Assembly: GCA_937873555.1 (NCBI GenBank)
Contig: CALMWN010000479.1
Coordinates: forward strand, 1 to 6,275
Origin: an uncultured Clostridia bacterium
GTDB taxonomy: Bacteria; Bacillota; Clostridia; Acetivibrionales; CALMWN01
Reading direction: 5' to 3'
DNA: 6,275 bases
Part shown: positions 1 to 6,230 of the stretch, piece by piece
How the letters are laid out: each line of letters opens with the position of its first letter
How positions within the stretch are numbered: the first letter of the stretch is position 1
Made by a program: the position numbers and the translations under genes
The notes under the pieces: model-generated
Seen by the model: only the letters and a program-made list of their open reading frames with translations
Told to the model about the DNA's origin: nothing
The model's database searches: none

Positions 1-558
1 ACCCCAAGAATTTTATTATATGACAGTCTTGGAAATAGAATATGGGGGAATGTGGAAAGCGGGCATATCGATATGGGATGGACGGCAAGACTCGGTGAGG
101 GAGGCAGTCATATTGCAATGGGAGTGCGTATCGGGAAAAAGACCTGCGGCCCGGATGGACGCTTCCATGAGAACTGTGATGAGTTCATATTCGATGCCTT
201 CACCGGCAAGCCTTACACCCTGCCCTTCAGTGTATATAAAACCATGCCTGCGGATATTAACGGTGACGGGTACCATGAAATCATAGGCGGGGTACCCGGA
301 GGAAACGGAAACGTGATGGATAGATTCGGGAATGTCATCGGCAATATCGGCGGAAACGTCGCTTTGGCAGCCAAATTTATAAATTTCCCGGGAGAACAGC
401 TGCTGACCTACGGGGATGACGGATTCTTCAGGATATGGGCGGATAACAACGCAGTAGACAGTGAAGAGGCATTAAAACGTTATTCCAATCCATTTTACAA
501 ATCAGGACAAAGGGTTCAGGCCAACGGGTACAACTGGTGTATTCTCGGCGGACTGTAA
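1..558 (+). CDS. C-terminal part of a beta-propeller (FG-GAP/VCBS-like) protein, 5' end missing
   Basis: The frame is open from the first base to a TAA at 556-558, giving 185 visible residues and no N-terminus. A GTG at 52 could be read as a start, but propeller-like sequence (ILLYDSLGNRIW) continues in frame before it, so I treat the gene as truncated by the window edge. A calcium-binding-type loop DINGDG, followed by HEI, lies at about 253-282, as in FG-GAP/VCBS repeats. A second blade-like stretch is YGDDGFFRIWADNNA, and the protein ends NGYNWCILGGL. Such repeats build extracellular beta-propellers, often in polysaccharide lyases or other carbohydrate-active proteins; a rhamnogalacturonan-lyase-like relative is possible but not shown. 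No catalytic residues, dockerin, sorting signal or membrane anchor are visible at the C-terminus. GC is about 50% (240 of 480 bases, hand count over 61-540), higher than samples from the genes downstream. Confidence 0.7.
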   Translation, partial: TPRILLYDSLGNRIWGNVESGHIDMGWTARLGEGGSHIAMGVRIGKKTCGPDGRFHENCDEFIFDAFTGKPYTLPFSVYKTMPADINGDGYHEIIGGVPGGNGNVMDRFGNVIGNIGGNVALAAKFINFPGEQLLTYGDDGFFRIWADNNAVDSEEALKRYSNPFYKSGQRVQANGYNWCILGGL

Positions 559-605
559 TAATGCCGCTGCAAGTAACAATAAAAATGGTTAAAAAATGTA
601 TAATA

Positions 606-614
606 TGGTATACT
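606..614 (+). promoter_or_regulatory. Candidate extended -10 promoter for the cysteine desulfurase-thiI pair
   Basis: The spacer contains TGGTATACT, which is an extended -10 TG followed by one base and then TATACT (five of six matches to TATAAT). A hexamer 17 bases upstream (586-591, TGGTTA) is only a weak -35, which extended -10 promoters tolerate. A second TATAAT at 599-604 overlaps the region but has no better -35. Transcription would start near 621 and leave a leader of about 56 bases before the start codon at 677. This is a motif reading only; AT-rich spacers give such matches by chance. Confidence 0.4.
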
Positions 615-625
615 TCATATGGACG

Positions 626-649
626 AATCAGGGCAATGTCACCCGGATT
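626..649 (+). other. Weak hairpin in the leader of the cysteine desulfurase gene
   Basis: AATC (626-629) pairs with GATT (646-649) and GGG (631-633) pairs with CCC (642-644), with one A/G mismatch between the two helices and an 8-base loop. It sits just downstream of the predicted transcription start. The following bases (TTAGTATT) are not a clean U-run, so it is not a convincing terminator. It could be incidental, and I recognise no known riboswitch or T-box element here. Confidence 0.2.
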
Positions 650-665
650 TTAGTATTCACGGTTC

Positions 666-671
666 GAGAGG
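666..671 (+). promoter_or_regulatory. Ribosome binding site deciding the cysteine desulfurase start
   Basis: GAGAGG ends five bases before the ATG at 677. No comparable site precedes the in-frame ATG at 596. That longer reading would add 27 residues that do not resemble the family, whereas the ATG at 677 gives the typical N-terminus MNREIYLDNSATT. Confidence 0.7.
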
Positions 672-676
672 TTGAA

Positions 677-1849
677 ATGAACAGGGAAATTTATCTTGAT
701 AACAGCGCAACAACGAGACAATTTGACGAAGTGACCGCCTATATGTCCCATATAGCAGGAAATGTCTATGGGAACCCTTCATCTTTGCACAGGAAGGGGA
801 TAGAGGCAGAAAAGCATTTGAAGAAGGCAAGGCAGGCTGTGGCAGATTCCTTGAAGGTGGAAAGCCGTGATCTGTATTTTACTTCAGGAGGGACTGAAGC
901 AAACAATCTGGCAATTTTGGGCTGTCTGGAAGCCAACCCCAGACTGGGCAGGCATATTATAACAACACAGGTGGAACACCCTTCAGTGCTTGAGGTTTTC
1001 AGATTCCTTGAAAAAAAAGGATATAAAACCGACTTTATAAAGGTGGACAGCTTCGGGACAATAGACCTGGATGAGCTGGAATCAAAAATTTCGCCGGAAA
1101 CAGCGTTGATAAGCATAATACTTGTAAACAATGAAATAGGCACGGTACAGCCGGTTGAAGAAATAATCAGAATAAAGAATTCAATTAAAAGGGATGCCTT
1201 GATTCACGTAGACGCAGTACAGGCCTATTGCAAAATCCCAGTTTTTCCTCAGAGAGCCGGTATTGATTTTTTGTCTGTAAGCTCACATAAGATACATGGC
1301 CCTAAGGGCGTAGGAGCATTGTATGCAAAAAGGGGCGTAAAGATATCTCCTGTGTTTTACGGAGGGGGACAGGAAACAGCGCTCCGCTCCGGAACGGAAA
1401 ATGTTCCTGGAATCTGCGGCTTTGGAATGGCCTCTGAAATGATTTCCGGTTCAATTGATGAAAACCATAAAAAAGTCAAAACTATAAAGGAAGCATTTAT
1501 TAAGAGGCTTGGGAATCTGTCGGAGGATTTTAAAATGATTTCTCCCGGTGCTTCGCTGCCATATATCCTGAATATTGCGTTTGCAGGTTTGAAAGCCGAG
1601 GTTCTGCTGCATCATCTTGAGGAGTTCAATATATTTGTTTCTACAGGTTCAGCTTGTTCATCAAGAAAAAACACACACAGCCATGTTCTAAAAGCTGTAA
1701 AACTTGATTCAAAATATATTGAAGGGGCTATAAGATTCAGCTTTTCAGCATTGAATTCAGTTGCAGAGGCAGAGGAAACGGTTGAGGCTCTAAAAGTGAT
1801 AATTCCTAAAATCAAGATAAAACGTGGAGGACAGGCATGGAAAAAATAA
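677..1849 (+). CDS. nifS: Cysteine desulfurase (NifS/IscS family, PLP-dependent, class V aminotransferase fold)
   Basis: This 390-residue protein should remove sulfur from L-cysteine, giving alanine and an enzyme-bound persulfide. It begins with the family signature IYLDNSATT. TSGGTEANN and VEHPSV (cofactor-binding histidine) follow, then VNNEIGTVQP and HVDAVQ. The PLP lysine is Lys205 in SSHKIHGPKG, and RSGTEN comes after it. The persulfide-forming cysteine is Cys327 in STGSACSSRK, on the mobile loop. Length and motif order fit a complete, active enzyme. Its stop lies 13 bases inside thiI, so the two are probably translationally coupled. In Bacillus subtilis a thiI-linked desulfurase (NifZ) is known to feed ThiI directly, and by inference this enzyme is a dedicated ThiI partner rather than the general Fe-S cluster IscS/SufS. 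No iscU or sufU gene is adjacent. The exact subfamily name (nifS, iscS or nifZ) cannot be settled from the sequence alone. Confidence 0.95.
   Translation: MNREIYLDNSATTRQFDEVTAYMSHIAGNVYGNPSSLHRKGIEAEKHLKKARQAVADSLKVESRDLYFTSGGTEANNLAILGCLEANPRLGRHIITTQVEHPSVLEVFRFLEKKGYKTDFIKVDSFGTIDLDELESKISPETALISIILVNNEIGTVQPVEEIIRIKNSIKRDALIHVDAVQAYCKIPVFPQRAGIDFLSVSSHKIHGPKGVGALYAKRGVKISPVFYGGGQETALRSGTENVPGICGFGMASEMISGSIDENHKKVKTIKEAFIKRLGNLSEDFKMISPGASLPYILNIAFAGLKAEVLLHHLEEFNIFVSTGSACSSRKNTHSHVLKAVKLDSKYIEGAIRFSFSALNSVAEAEETVEALKVIIPKIKIKRGGQAWKK
1826..1830 (+). promoter_or_regulatory. Ribosome binding site of thiI inside the upstream gene
   Basis: GGAGG lies six bases before the thiI ATG at 1837 and within the last codons of the cysteine desulfurase gene. 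It supports the 13-base overlap of the two reading frames and hence coupled translation. Confidence 0.75.
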
Positions 1850-3036
1850 TTCTGGTAAGATACGGAGAAATAATACTAAAAGGACTTAACCGCCCCGTAT
1901 TTGAAGAAAAACTGGCAGGCAATATTAAAAAGGCTCTGTATGGAATGGGCAAATTAAATATTATAAGATCGCAGGGCAGAATATATGTTGAACCTCATGA
2001 AAGCGGTTATGACTATGATACTGCTCTTGAAAAAATAAGAAAGGTTTTCGGAGTTGTTGCCGTAAGTCCTGTTTACAAAATTGCTACAGATTTCGAGGTT
2101 ATAAAAGAGAACGCCTTGAAAATAGTCGGTGCTCTCCTTGAATCCAAAAGCCACAAAACCTTCAAGGTGGAAACAAAAAGAGGCAACAAGCGTTTTCCAA
2201 TGGAATCGCCTGAAATAAGCAGAGAGCTGGGTGCGGTCATACTGGATGCCTATCCCTACCTCAAGGTGGATGTAAACAAACCTGATTTTATATTGTATGT
2301 GGAGGTCAGGGAGTCGAGCTATATATACTCTGAGATTATTCCGGGATACGGGGGAATGCCGGTTGGCACCAACGGAAAGGCCATGCTTCTTTTGTCCGGG
2401 GGTATAGACAGCCCTGTTGCCGGATGGATGATAGCAAAAAGAGGAGTGGAAGTGGAGGCTGTTCACTTCTACAGCTATCCCTACACAAGTGAAAGGGCGA
2501 AGGAAAAGGTCATTGAACTTGCCAGGATATTATCCGGCTACAGCTACAGGCTCAACCTTCATATAGTGCCCTTTACGGACATACAGCTTGAGATAAATGA
2601 AAAGTGCCCGGAGGATGAACTTACCATCATAATGCGCAGGGCAATGATGGTTATCGCGGAAAGGATCGCAAATTCCACAGGCGCACTTGCATTAATCACG
2701 GGTGAAAGCGTTGGTCAGGTTGCAAGCCAGACTATCCAAAGCCTTGCTGTGACAAATTCTGCTGTAACCATGCCTGTATTCAGACCTCTTATAGGAATGG
2801 ACAAAAATGAAGTCATAGAAATAGCAAGGAAAATTGATACCTTTGAAACATCCATACTCCCTTATGAAGACTGCTGCACTGTTTTTGTAGCAAAGCACCC
2901 GAAAACCAGGCCGCAGCTTGACAGGATAATCAGATCTGAAGCGCTTGCAGACCTTGGTGGTCTCATAGACAAAGCAATAGAAGCAACAGAGGTCATCAGC
3001 TTTGTTCTCGGAAAACAGGTTGAAAAAATCATATAG
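1837..3036 (+). CDS. thiI: tRNA 4-thiouridine synthetase ThiI, short form without rhodanese domain
   Basis: ThiI adenylates uridine 8 of tRNA and replaces its oxygen with sulfur to give 4-thiouridine; in some bacteria it also takes part in making the thiazole of thiamine. The 399 residues show three parts in order. First is the N-terminal ferredoxin-like region (VRYGEIILKGLNR). A THUMP RNA-binding domain follows at about residues 60-165 (FKVETKRGNKRFPMESPE, ELGAVIL). Last is a PP-loop ATP pyrophosphatase domain from about 170, with SGGIDSP at residues 187-193. A cysteine pair in PYEDCCTVF lies at residues 346-347; by eye alignment the second corresponds to the catalytic Cys344 of the E. coli enzyme. 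The E. coli protein is about 480 residues because it carries a C-terminal rhodanese domain with a second essential cysteine. That domain is absent here, as is usual in Firmicutes. The sulfur donor is probably the cysteine desulfurase encoded immediately upstream. Confidence 0.96.
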   Translation: MEKIILVRYGEIILKGLNRPVFEEKLAGNIKKALYGMGKLNIIRSQGRIYVEPHESGYDYDTALEKIRKVFGVVAVSPVYKIATDFEVIKENALKIVGALLESKSHKTFKVETKRGNKRFPMESPEISRELGAVILDAYPYLKVDVNKPDFILYVEVRESSYIYSEIIPGYGGMPVGTNGKAMLLLSGGIDSPVAGWMIAKRGVEVEAVHFYSYPYTSERAKEKVIELARILSGYSYRLNLHIVPFTDIQLEINEKCPEDELTIIMRRAMMVIAERIANSTGALALITGESVGQVASQTIQSLAVTNSAVTMPVFRPLIGMDKNEVIEIARKIDTFETSILPYEDCCTVFVAKHPKTRPQLDRIIRSEALADLGGLIDKAIEATEVISFVLGKQVEKII

Positions 3037-3116
3037 GAGAATCTGTTCAGGGCATCAGTGTAATGCATGCAGCATCGGCACAAATAAATATTCATAACTG
3101 ATAATTGCAACAATAT

Positions 3117-3148
3117 CTATATATTAGAGGCAATGATCTGATATATAG
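3117..3148. repeat. 12-bp inverted repeat (hairpin) upstream of the VanW gene
   Basis: The arms CTATATATTAGA (3117-3128) and TCTGATATATAG (3137-3148) are complementary over all 12 positions: 11 Watson-Crick pairs plus one G-T (G-U in RNA) pair. The 8-base loop is GGCAATGA. The element lies 27 bases before the VanW start codon, within a 139-base AT-rich spacer (3037-3175) that otherwise holds no gene. No U-run follows the right arm, so it is not a standard intrinsic terminator. It could be a protein-binding operator, an RNA structure in the leader, or an mRNA-stabilising stem. The spacer's -10-like hexamers (for example TATATT at 3120-3125) have no convincing -35, so I do not call a promoter. 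Confidence 0.6.
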
Positions 3149-3161
3149 CAGGTATATAAGT

Positions 3162-3166
3162 GAAGG
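3162..3166 (+). promoter_or_regulatory. Ribosome binding site of the VanW gene
   Basis: GAAGG lies nine bases before the ATG at 3176. An in-frame stop (TGA, 3161-3163) just upstream rules out a longer protein, so 3176 is the furthest possible start. The next in-frame ATG is codon 12, which would trim the basic residues before the membrane segment. Confidence 0.55.
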
Positions 3167-3175
3167 TATGAATAT

Positions 3176-4531
3176 ATGTTGTCGGTTTTGTTTAAAAATA
3201 AAAGAAAGATGGTTATATACAGCACCCTGATACTATTCATATTTATTATTGCAGCCTTTTCGGCAGATTTCCTGCAGAGGGAGACTTTCCATTCAGGTGT
3301 TTATATAGAGGGTGAACACCTGTCCGGATTTGACCGTTTACAGGCAAAACAGGTTGTAAAAAACAAACTGGCTGGTCTGACATCAGATAAAAGTATTAAT
3401 TTAACGTTCCTGAACAATAGTTGGAACATCCCGAAGAAGGATATTGCCATGGAGTACTCTGTTGAAAAAGCCCTCGACGAGGCTTACAGCATAGGGCGTA
3501 CGGGTAATTTCCTGCAAAGGCTTTATTCAATCCTGAAGGCAAGATTCATGCCTGTAATGCTTTTTACAGAACCATCCTACAATGTTGATAAGCTTGAAAG
3601 CGTTCTGACGGTAATAAAAAAACAAATAGACAAAGAAGCAAAGAATGCTACAGTATCTTACAAAAACGGAAATATAACCGTAAATAAAGAAGAAATAGGA
3701 TACATATTCGATATTGACGCAAACAAGAAAATAATAGAAAATAGTATACAAAAGAGGAATTTTGATACCATAACACTTGAAGTTACAGAAAATCCGCCCA
3801 GGATAAATTCTAAAGATATAAACGAAATCAGTTATGTTCTATCATCTTCTTCGACAATCTTTAACCCTAGTGACTACAACAGGACCTACAATATCAAGCT
3901 GGCTTGTGAAAAAGTAAACGGGATAATTCTTATGCCGGGTGAATCCTTTTCCATGGACACGGTACTTGGACCAAGAACCTTTGAAAACGGATACAGGGAA
4001 GCACCTGTGATTTACATGAATGAATTCATAAAAGGACCGGGCGGAGGGGTGTGCCAGGTAACTACAACGCTATATGGTTCTGTTTTAAAGTCTAAGCTTG
4101 GTATACAGGAAAGAATCCATCATTCGCTGCCCCTGGGATATGTCGAAGCGGGTCAGGATGCTACAATAGCTGAAGATTATATAGATTTCAAATTCAAGAA
4201 CAATAAGGAATATCCTGTTTCCATCAATGCAGAGGTTTCGGGCAGCAGACTGACTATGAGAATCCTGGGGAAACCTGATAACAGTGGATATACCGTAAAA
4301 TTGAAATCGGTAACGGTTGAAGAATTGCAGCCTGAGACTGACGAGATTGTAATAGATGAATCACTGCCCGAAAACACAAGGGTTGTTGTTAGAGAGGCCA
4401 AAAAGGGTATTCATGTGATCGTATACAGGGACACATATAATAAAAATGGGGAAATTCTCGATAGGGAAAAAATTTCAGATGATATATACAAACCCGTACG
4501 TGGTTTGGTAAAGGTAAAAAAAATTATTTGA
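3176..4531 (+). CDS. Membrane-anchored VanW family protein
   Basis: This 451-residue protein starts with basic residues (FKNKRKM) and one hydrophobic helix at about residues 12-30. It is therefore probably anchored in the membrane with the rest outside the cell. Residues 31-228 look like the repeats often found before VanW domains (putative peptidoglycan-binding, PG_binding_4 type); GRTGNFLQR is a recognisable piece. The VanW domain spans about 229-355 (FNPSDYNRTYNIKLACEKVNG, MPGESFSM) and includes the hallmark GGGVCQVTTTLY with Cys293. The tail, about 382-448, resembles a degenerate G5 domain (VIVYRDTYNKNGE). VanW takes its name from an accessory gene in some vancomycin-resistance clusters. 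Its biochemical role is unknown, and no resistance genes (vanH, vanA, vanX) are present, so a general cell-wall role is the better inference. The DUF2225 gene follows after 22 bases, suggesting co-transcription. Confidence 0.93.
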   Translation: MLSVLFKNKRKMVIYSTLILFIFIIAAFSADFLQRETFHSGVYIEGEHLSGFDRLQAKQVVKNKLAGLTSDKSINLTFLNNSWNIPKKDIAMEYSVEKALDEAYSIGRTGNFLQRLYSILKARFMPVMLFTEPSYNVDKLESVLTVIKKQIDKEAKNATVSYKNGNITVNKEEIGYIFDIDANKKIIENSIQKRNFDTITLEVTENPPRINSKDINEISYVLSSSSTIFNPSDYNRTYNIKLACEKVNGIILMPGESFSMDTVLGPRTFENGYREAPVIYMNEFIKGPGGGVCQVTTTLYGSVLKSKLGIQERIHHSLPLGYVEAGQDATIAEDYIDFKFKNNKEYPVSINAEVSGSRLTMRILGKPDNSGYTVKLKSVTVEELQPETDEIVIDESLPENTRVVVREAKKGIHVIVYRDTYNKNGEILDREKISDDIYKPVRGLVKVKKII

Positions 4532-4540
4532 ACAGAAGCT

Positions 4541-4544
4541 GAGG
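4541..4544 (+). promoter_or_regulatory. Ribosome binding site deciding the DUF2225 start
   Basis: GAGG lies nine bases before the ATG at 4554 but only three before the in-frame TTG at 4548. The ATG is therefore the better start and shortens the protein by two residues, to 224. Confidence 0.55.
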
Positions 4545-4553
4545 TTATTGTAT

Positions 4554-5228
4554 ATGGACAGTTCACTTTATAACACTTCGATACCTTGTCCGGTTTGCAG
4601 CAAGAAGTTCGAGGTGACGAAGGTAAAAGCAAAATCAAGCAAGCTACATTCCAGAGATTCGGATTTTTGTGTATACTACGAAGGAATCAACCCTATTTAT
4701 TATGAAGTTTATGTCTGTGAAAACTGTGGATATGCAGCGCAGGCAGATAAATTCGATTCGATTTCCTCAAATGAGGCTTCAATCATTTTAAAGAATATTT
4801 CTTCACGTTGGACCAAAAGGAGCTTTTCGGGTGAGCGCACATTGGACACGGCAATAGAAGCGTTCAAGCTGGCTTTGTATAATATGCACCTCAGAAAAGC
4901 TAAAGGAAGCGAACTTGCAAAGATTTGCATAAGGATTGCATGGCTGTTCCGGTTAAAAAACGACGAAAAGGAAATGGATTTTCTCAAATTTGCATTGAAG
5001 GGATACTCCGAAGCCTATGAAAGGGAGAATTTCCCTGTTGAAAAGCTGGACGAGTTCACATGCCTGTATATGATAGGTGAATTGAACAGACGCATTGGAA
5101 ATCTCGATGAATCCGTCAAATGGTTCAGCAGACTGATCGGCTCCCCTGAAGCAAGGAAAAACCCAAAGCTGATAGATATGGCAAGGGAACAGTTCCAGGC
5201 GGTAAAGGAACAGATGGCTCAAATGTAA
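4554..5228 (+). CDS. DUF2225 family protein with zinc-ribbon cysteines and TPR-like C-terminus
   Basis: This 224-residue protein has no assigned function. The N-terminus carries two CxxC pairs, CPVC at residues 12-15 and CENC at 55-58. The second continues as CENCGYAAQADKF. Together they look like a split zinc ribbon, and the pattern matches DUF2225 proteins, which are common in Clostridia. Between the pairs lies the stretch HSRDSDFCVYYEGINPIYYE. From about residue 90 the sequence is helical and TPR-like (LDTAIEAFKLALYNM, then YMIGELNRRIGNLDESVKWF), suggesting a protein-interaction scaffold. No signal peptide or membrane helix is visible, so it should be cytoplasmic. It sits 22 bases after the VanW gene and 21 before the AIR-synthase-like gene, probably on the same transcript. 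The family call is firm; any role in the envelope or in metal handling would be a guess. Confidence 0.9.
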   Translation: MDSSLYNTSIPCPVCSKKFEVTKVKAKSSKLHSRDSDFCVYYEGINPIYYEVYVCENCGYAAQADKFDSISSNEASIILKNISSRWTKRSFSGERTLDTAIEAFKLALYNMHLRKAKGSELAKICIRIAWLFRLKNDEKEMDFLKFALKGYSEAYERENFPVEKLDEFTCLYMIGELNRRIGNLDESVKWFSRLIGSPEARKNPKLIDMAREQFQAVKEQMAQM

Positions 5229-5249
5229 TAAGCATTCGAGGGGGATATC

Positions 5250-6230
5250 ATGAAAATAGGCAAGATACCGAACGATATACTGGAAAAGTTGATACTGAAT
5301 AAAATAAGTGCCAACAGGAAAGAAATCCTCTTAAGGCCAAAAATCGGTGAAGACTGCTGCGCTGTTGATTTTGACAAGTATGCCTGTGTACTTTCCACAG
5401 ATCCGATTACAGGGACAGCAAATGAGATAGGCCGTCTGGCAGTTCACATCTCTTGCAATGATATCGCATCCTGCGGTGTTGAACCCCTGGGTCTTCTTGT
5501 TACAATTCTTGCCCCTCCGGGTACTTCGGAAGCGGAGCTTGAAAAAGTGATGTCGCAATTATGCGAAACCGCAGCTTCCATAAATGTGGATATCATTGGC
5601 GGCCATACCGAGATAACTGCCGCAGTAAACAGGTTTGTTGTCACAAGTACAGCGTTGGGCAGGGTTTTGAAGGACAGGCTTGTTTCAACTTCCGGAGCAA
5701 AGCCCGGGAACGATATCGTTCTTACAAAGTCAGCAGGCCTTGAAGGCACTGCAATACTCGCATATGACAGGGAAAAAGCTTTAACCGGGGCTCTGGGCCT
5801 GGAAACTGTTGAACGTGCAAAAAATCTTATGGAAAAAATAAGCGTTGTGAAAGAAGGTATTATAGCAGGAGAATATGGAGCCACATCAATGCATGACGTC
5901 ACCGAGGGTGGCGTTCTTGGAGCTGTCTGGGAAGTCGCAGAAGCTTCCGGTGTAGGCGTTATTATAGAAAAGGTTAAAATTCCTGTCGGATATGAGACAG
6001 TGAAAATATGTTCTTTTTACGGAATTGATCCTTTAAAGCTCATTTCAAGCGGCTGCATGCTTATTACCTGCCCTGATGGAGAGGGATTGACAGCACGGCT
6101 TTCAGCGAGTGGAATAAGTTCATCTATAATTGGCAGAATAACATCGGAGAATAAAAAAATACTTATGGATGGTGGGGTGGAGAAACCCATCCTTCAGCCG
6201 GAATCCGATGAACTCTATAAAGTTTTGGAT
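5250..6230 (+). CDS. AIR-synthase-related protein (PurM/HypE/SelD/ThiL superfamily), 3' end cut by contig edge
   Basis: A strong ribosome binding site (GAGGGGG, 5238-5244) precedes the ATG by five bases. There are 327 genuine residues; the frame then runs into sequencing adapter and stops artificially at 6249-6251. The N-terminal half shows IGEDCCAVDF (residues 32-41), STDPITG (49-55), ISCNDIASCGVEP (67-79) and GGHTE (117-121), the ATP-binding pattern of the AIR synthase fold. The C-terminal half has GAKPGNDIVLTKSAGLEGT and HDVTEGG (215-221), typical of the AIRS_C domain. The arrangement is closest to HypE, the hydrogenase maturation dehydratase. However, HypE ends in a PRIC-like cysteine motif, whereas this protein approaches its end as QPESDELYKVLD with no such motif, and no hyp or hydrogenase genes are nearby. 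The substrate is therefore unknown. Probably only a few residues are missing. Confidence 0.9.

Noticed and set aside
52..558. GTG at 52 as the true start of the first gene
   Set aside because: The frame is open upstream to base 1 with propeller-like sequence, and a 168-residue product would be an isolated part of a propeller.
596..676. In-frame upstream ATG adding 27 residues to the cysteine desulfurase
   Set aside because: It has no good ribosome binding site, overlaps the predicted -10 elements and adds sequence unlike the family. The ATG at 677 has GAGAGG at proper spacing and the standard N-terminus.
1954..2466. Antisense reading frame of 170 codons within thiI
   Set aside because: It lies entirely opposite a well-conserved gene, has no recognisable domain, and its length is explained by the codon bias of thiI.
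3037..3116. Terminator or small gene after thiI
   Set aside because: No GC-rich stem followed by a U-run is present, only a short TGCATGCA palindrome (3064-3071). No reading frame with a ribosome binding site is visible.
3176..4531. VanW as evidence of vancomycin resistance
   Set aside because: VanW-domain proteins are widespread in Clostridia without resistance. No vanH, vanA/B, vanX, vanY or vanRS genes are in the window.
4548..4553. TTG start for the DUF2225 protein
   Set aside because: The ribosome binding site is only three bases away. The ATG at 4554 is correctly spaced.
5444..5902. Antisense reading frame of 152 codons within the AIR-synthase-like gene
   Set aside because: It is a mirror of a conserved coding frame, with a serine-rich, low-information product and no family resemblance.
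5250..6230. Calling the last gene hypE
   Set aside because: There is no PRIC-like C-terminal motif in what can be seen and no hydrogenase maturation genes nearby. The true C-terminus is missing, so only the superfamily is safe.
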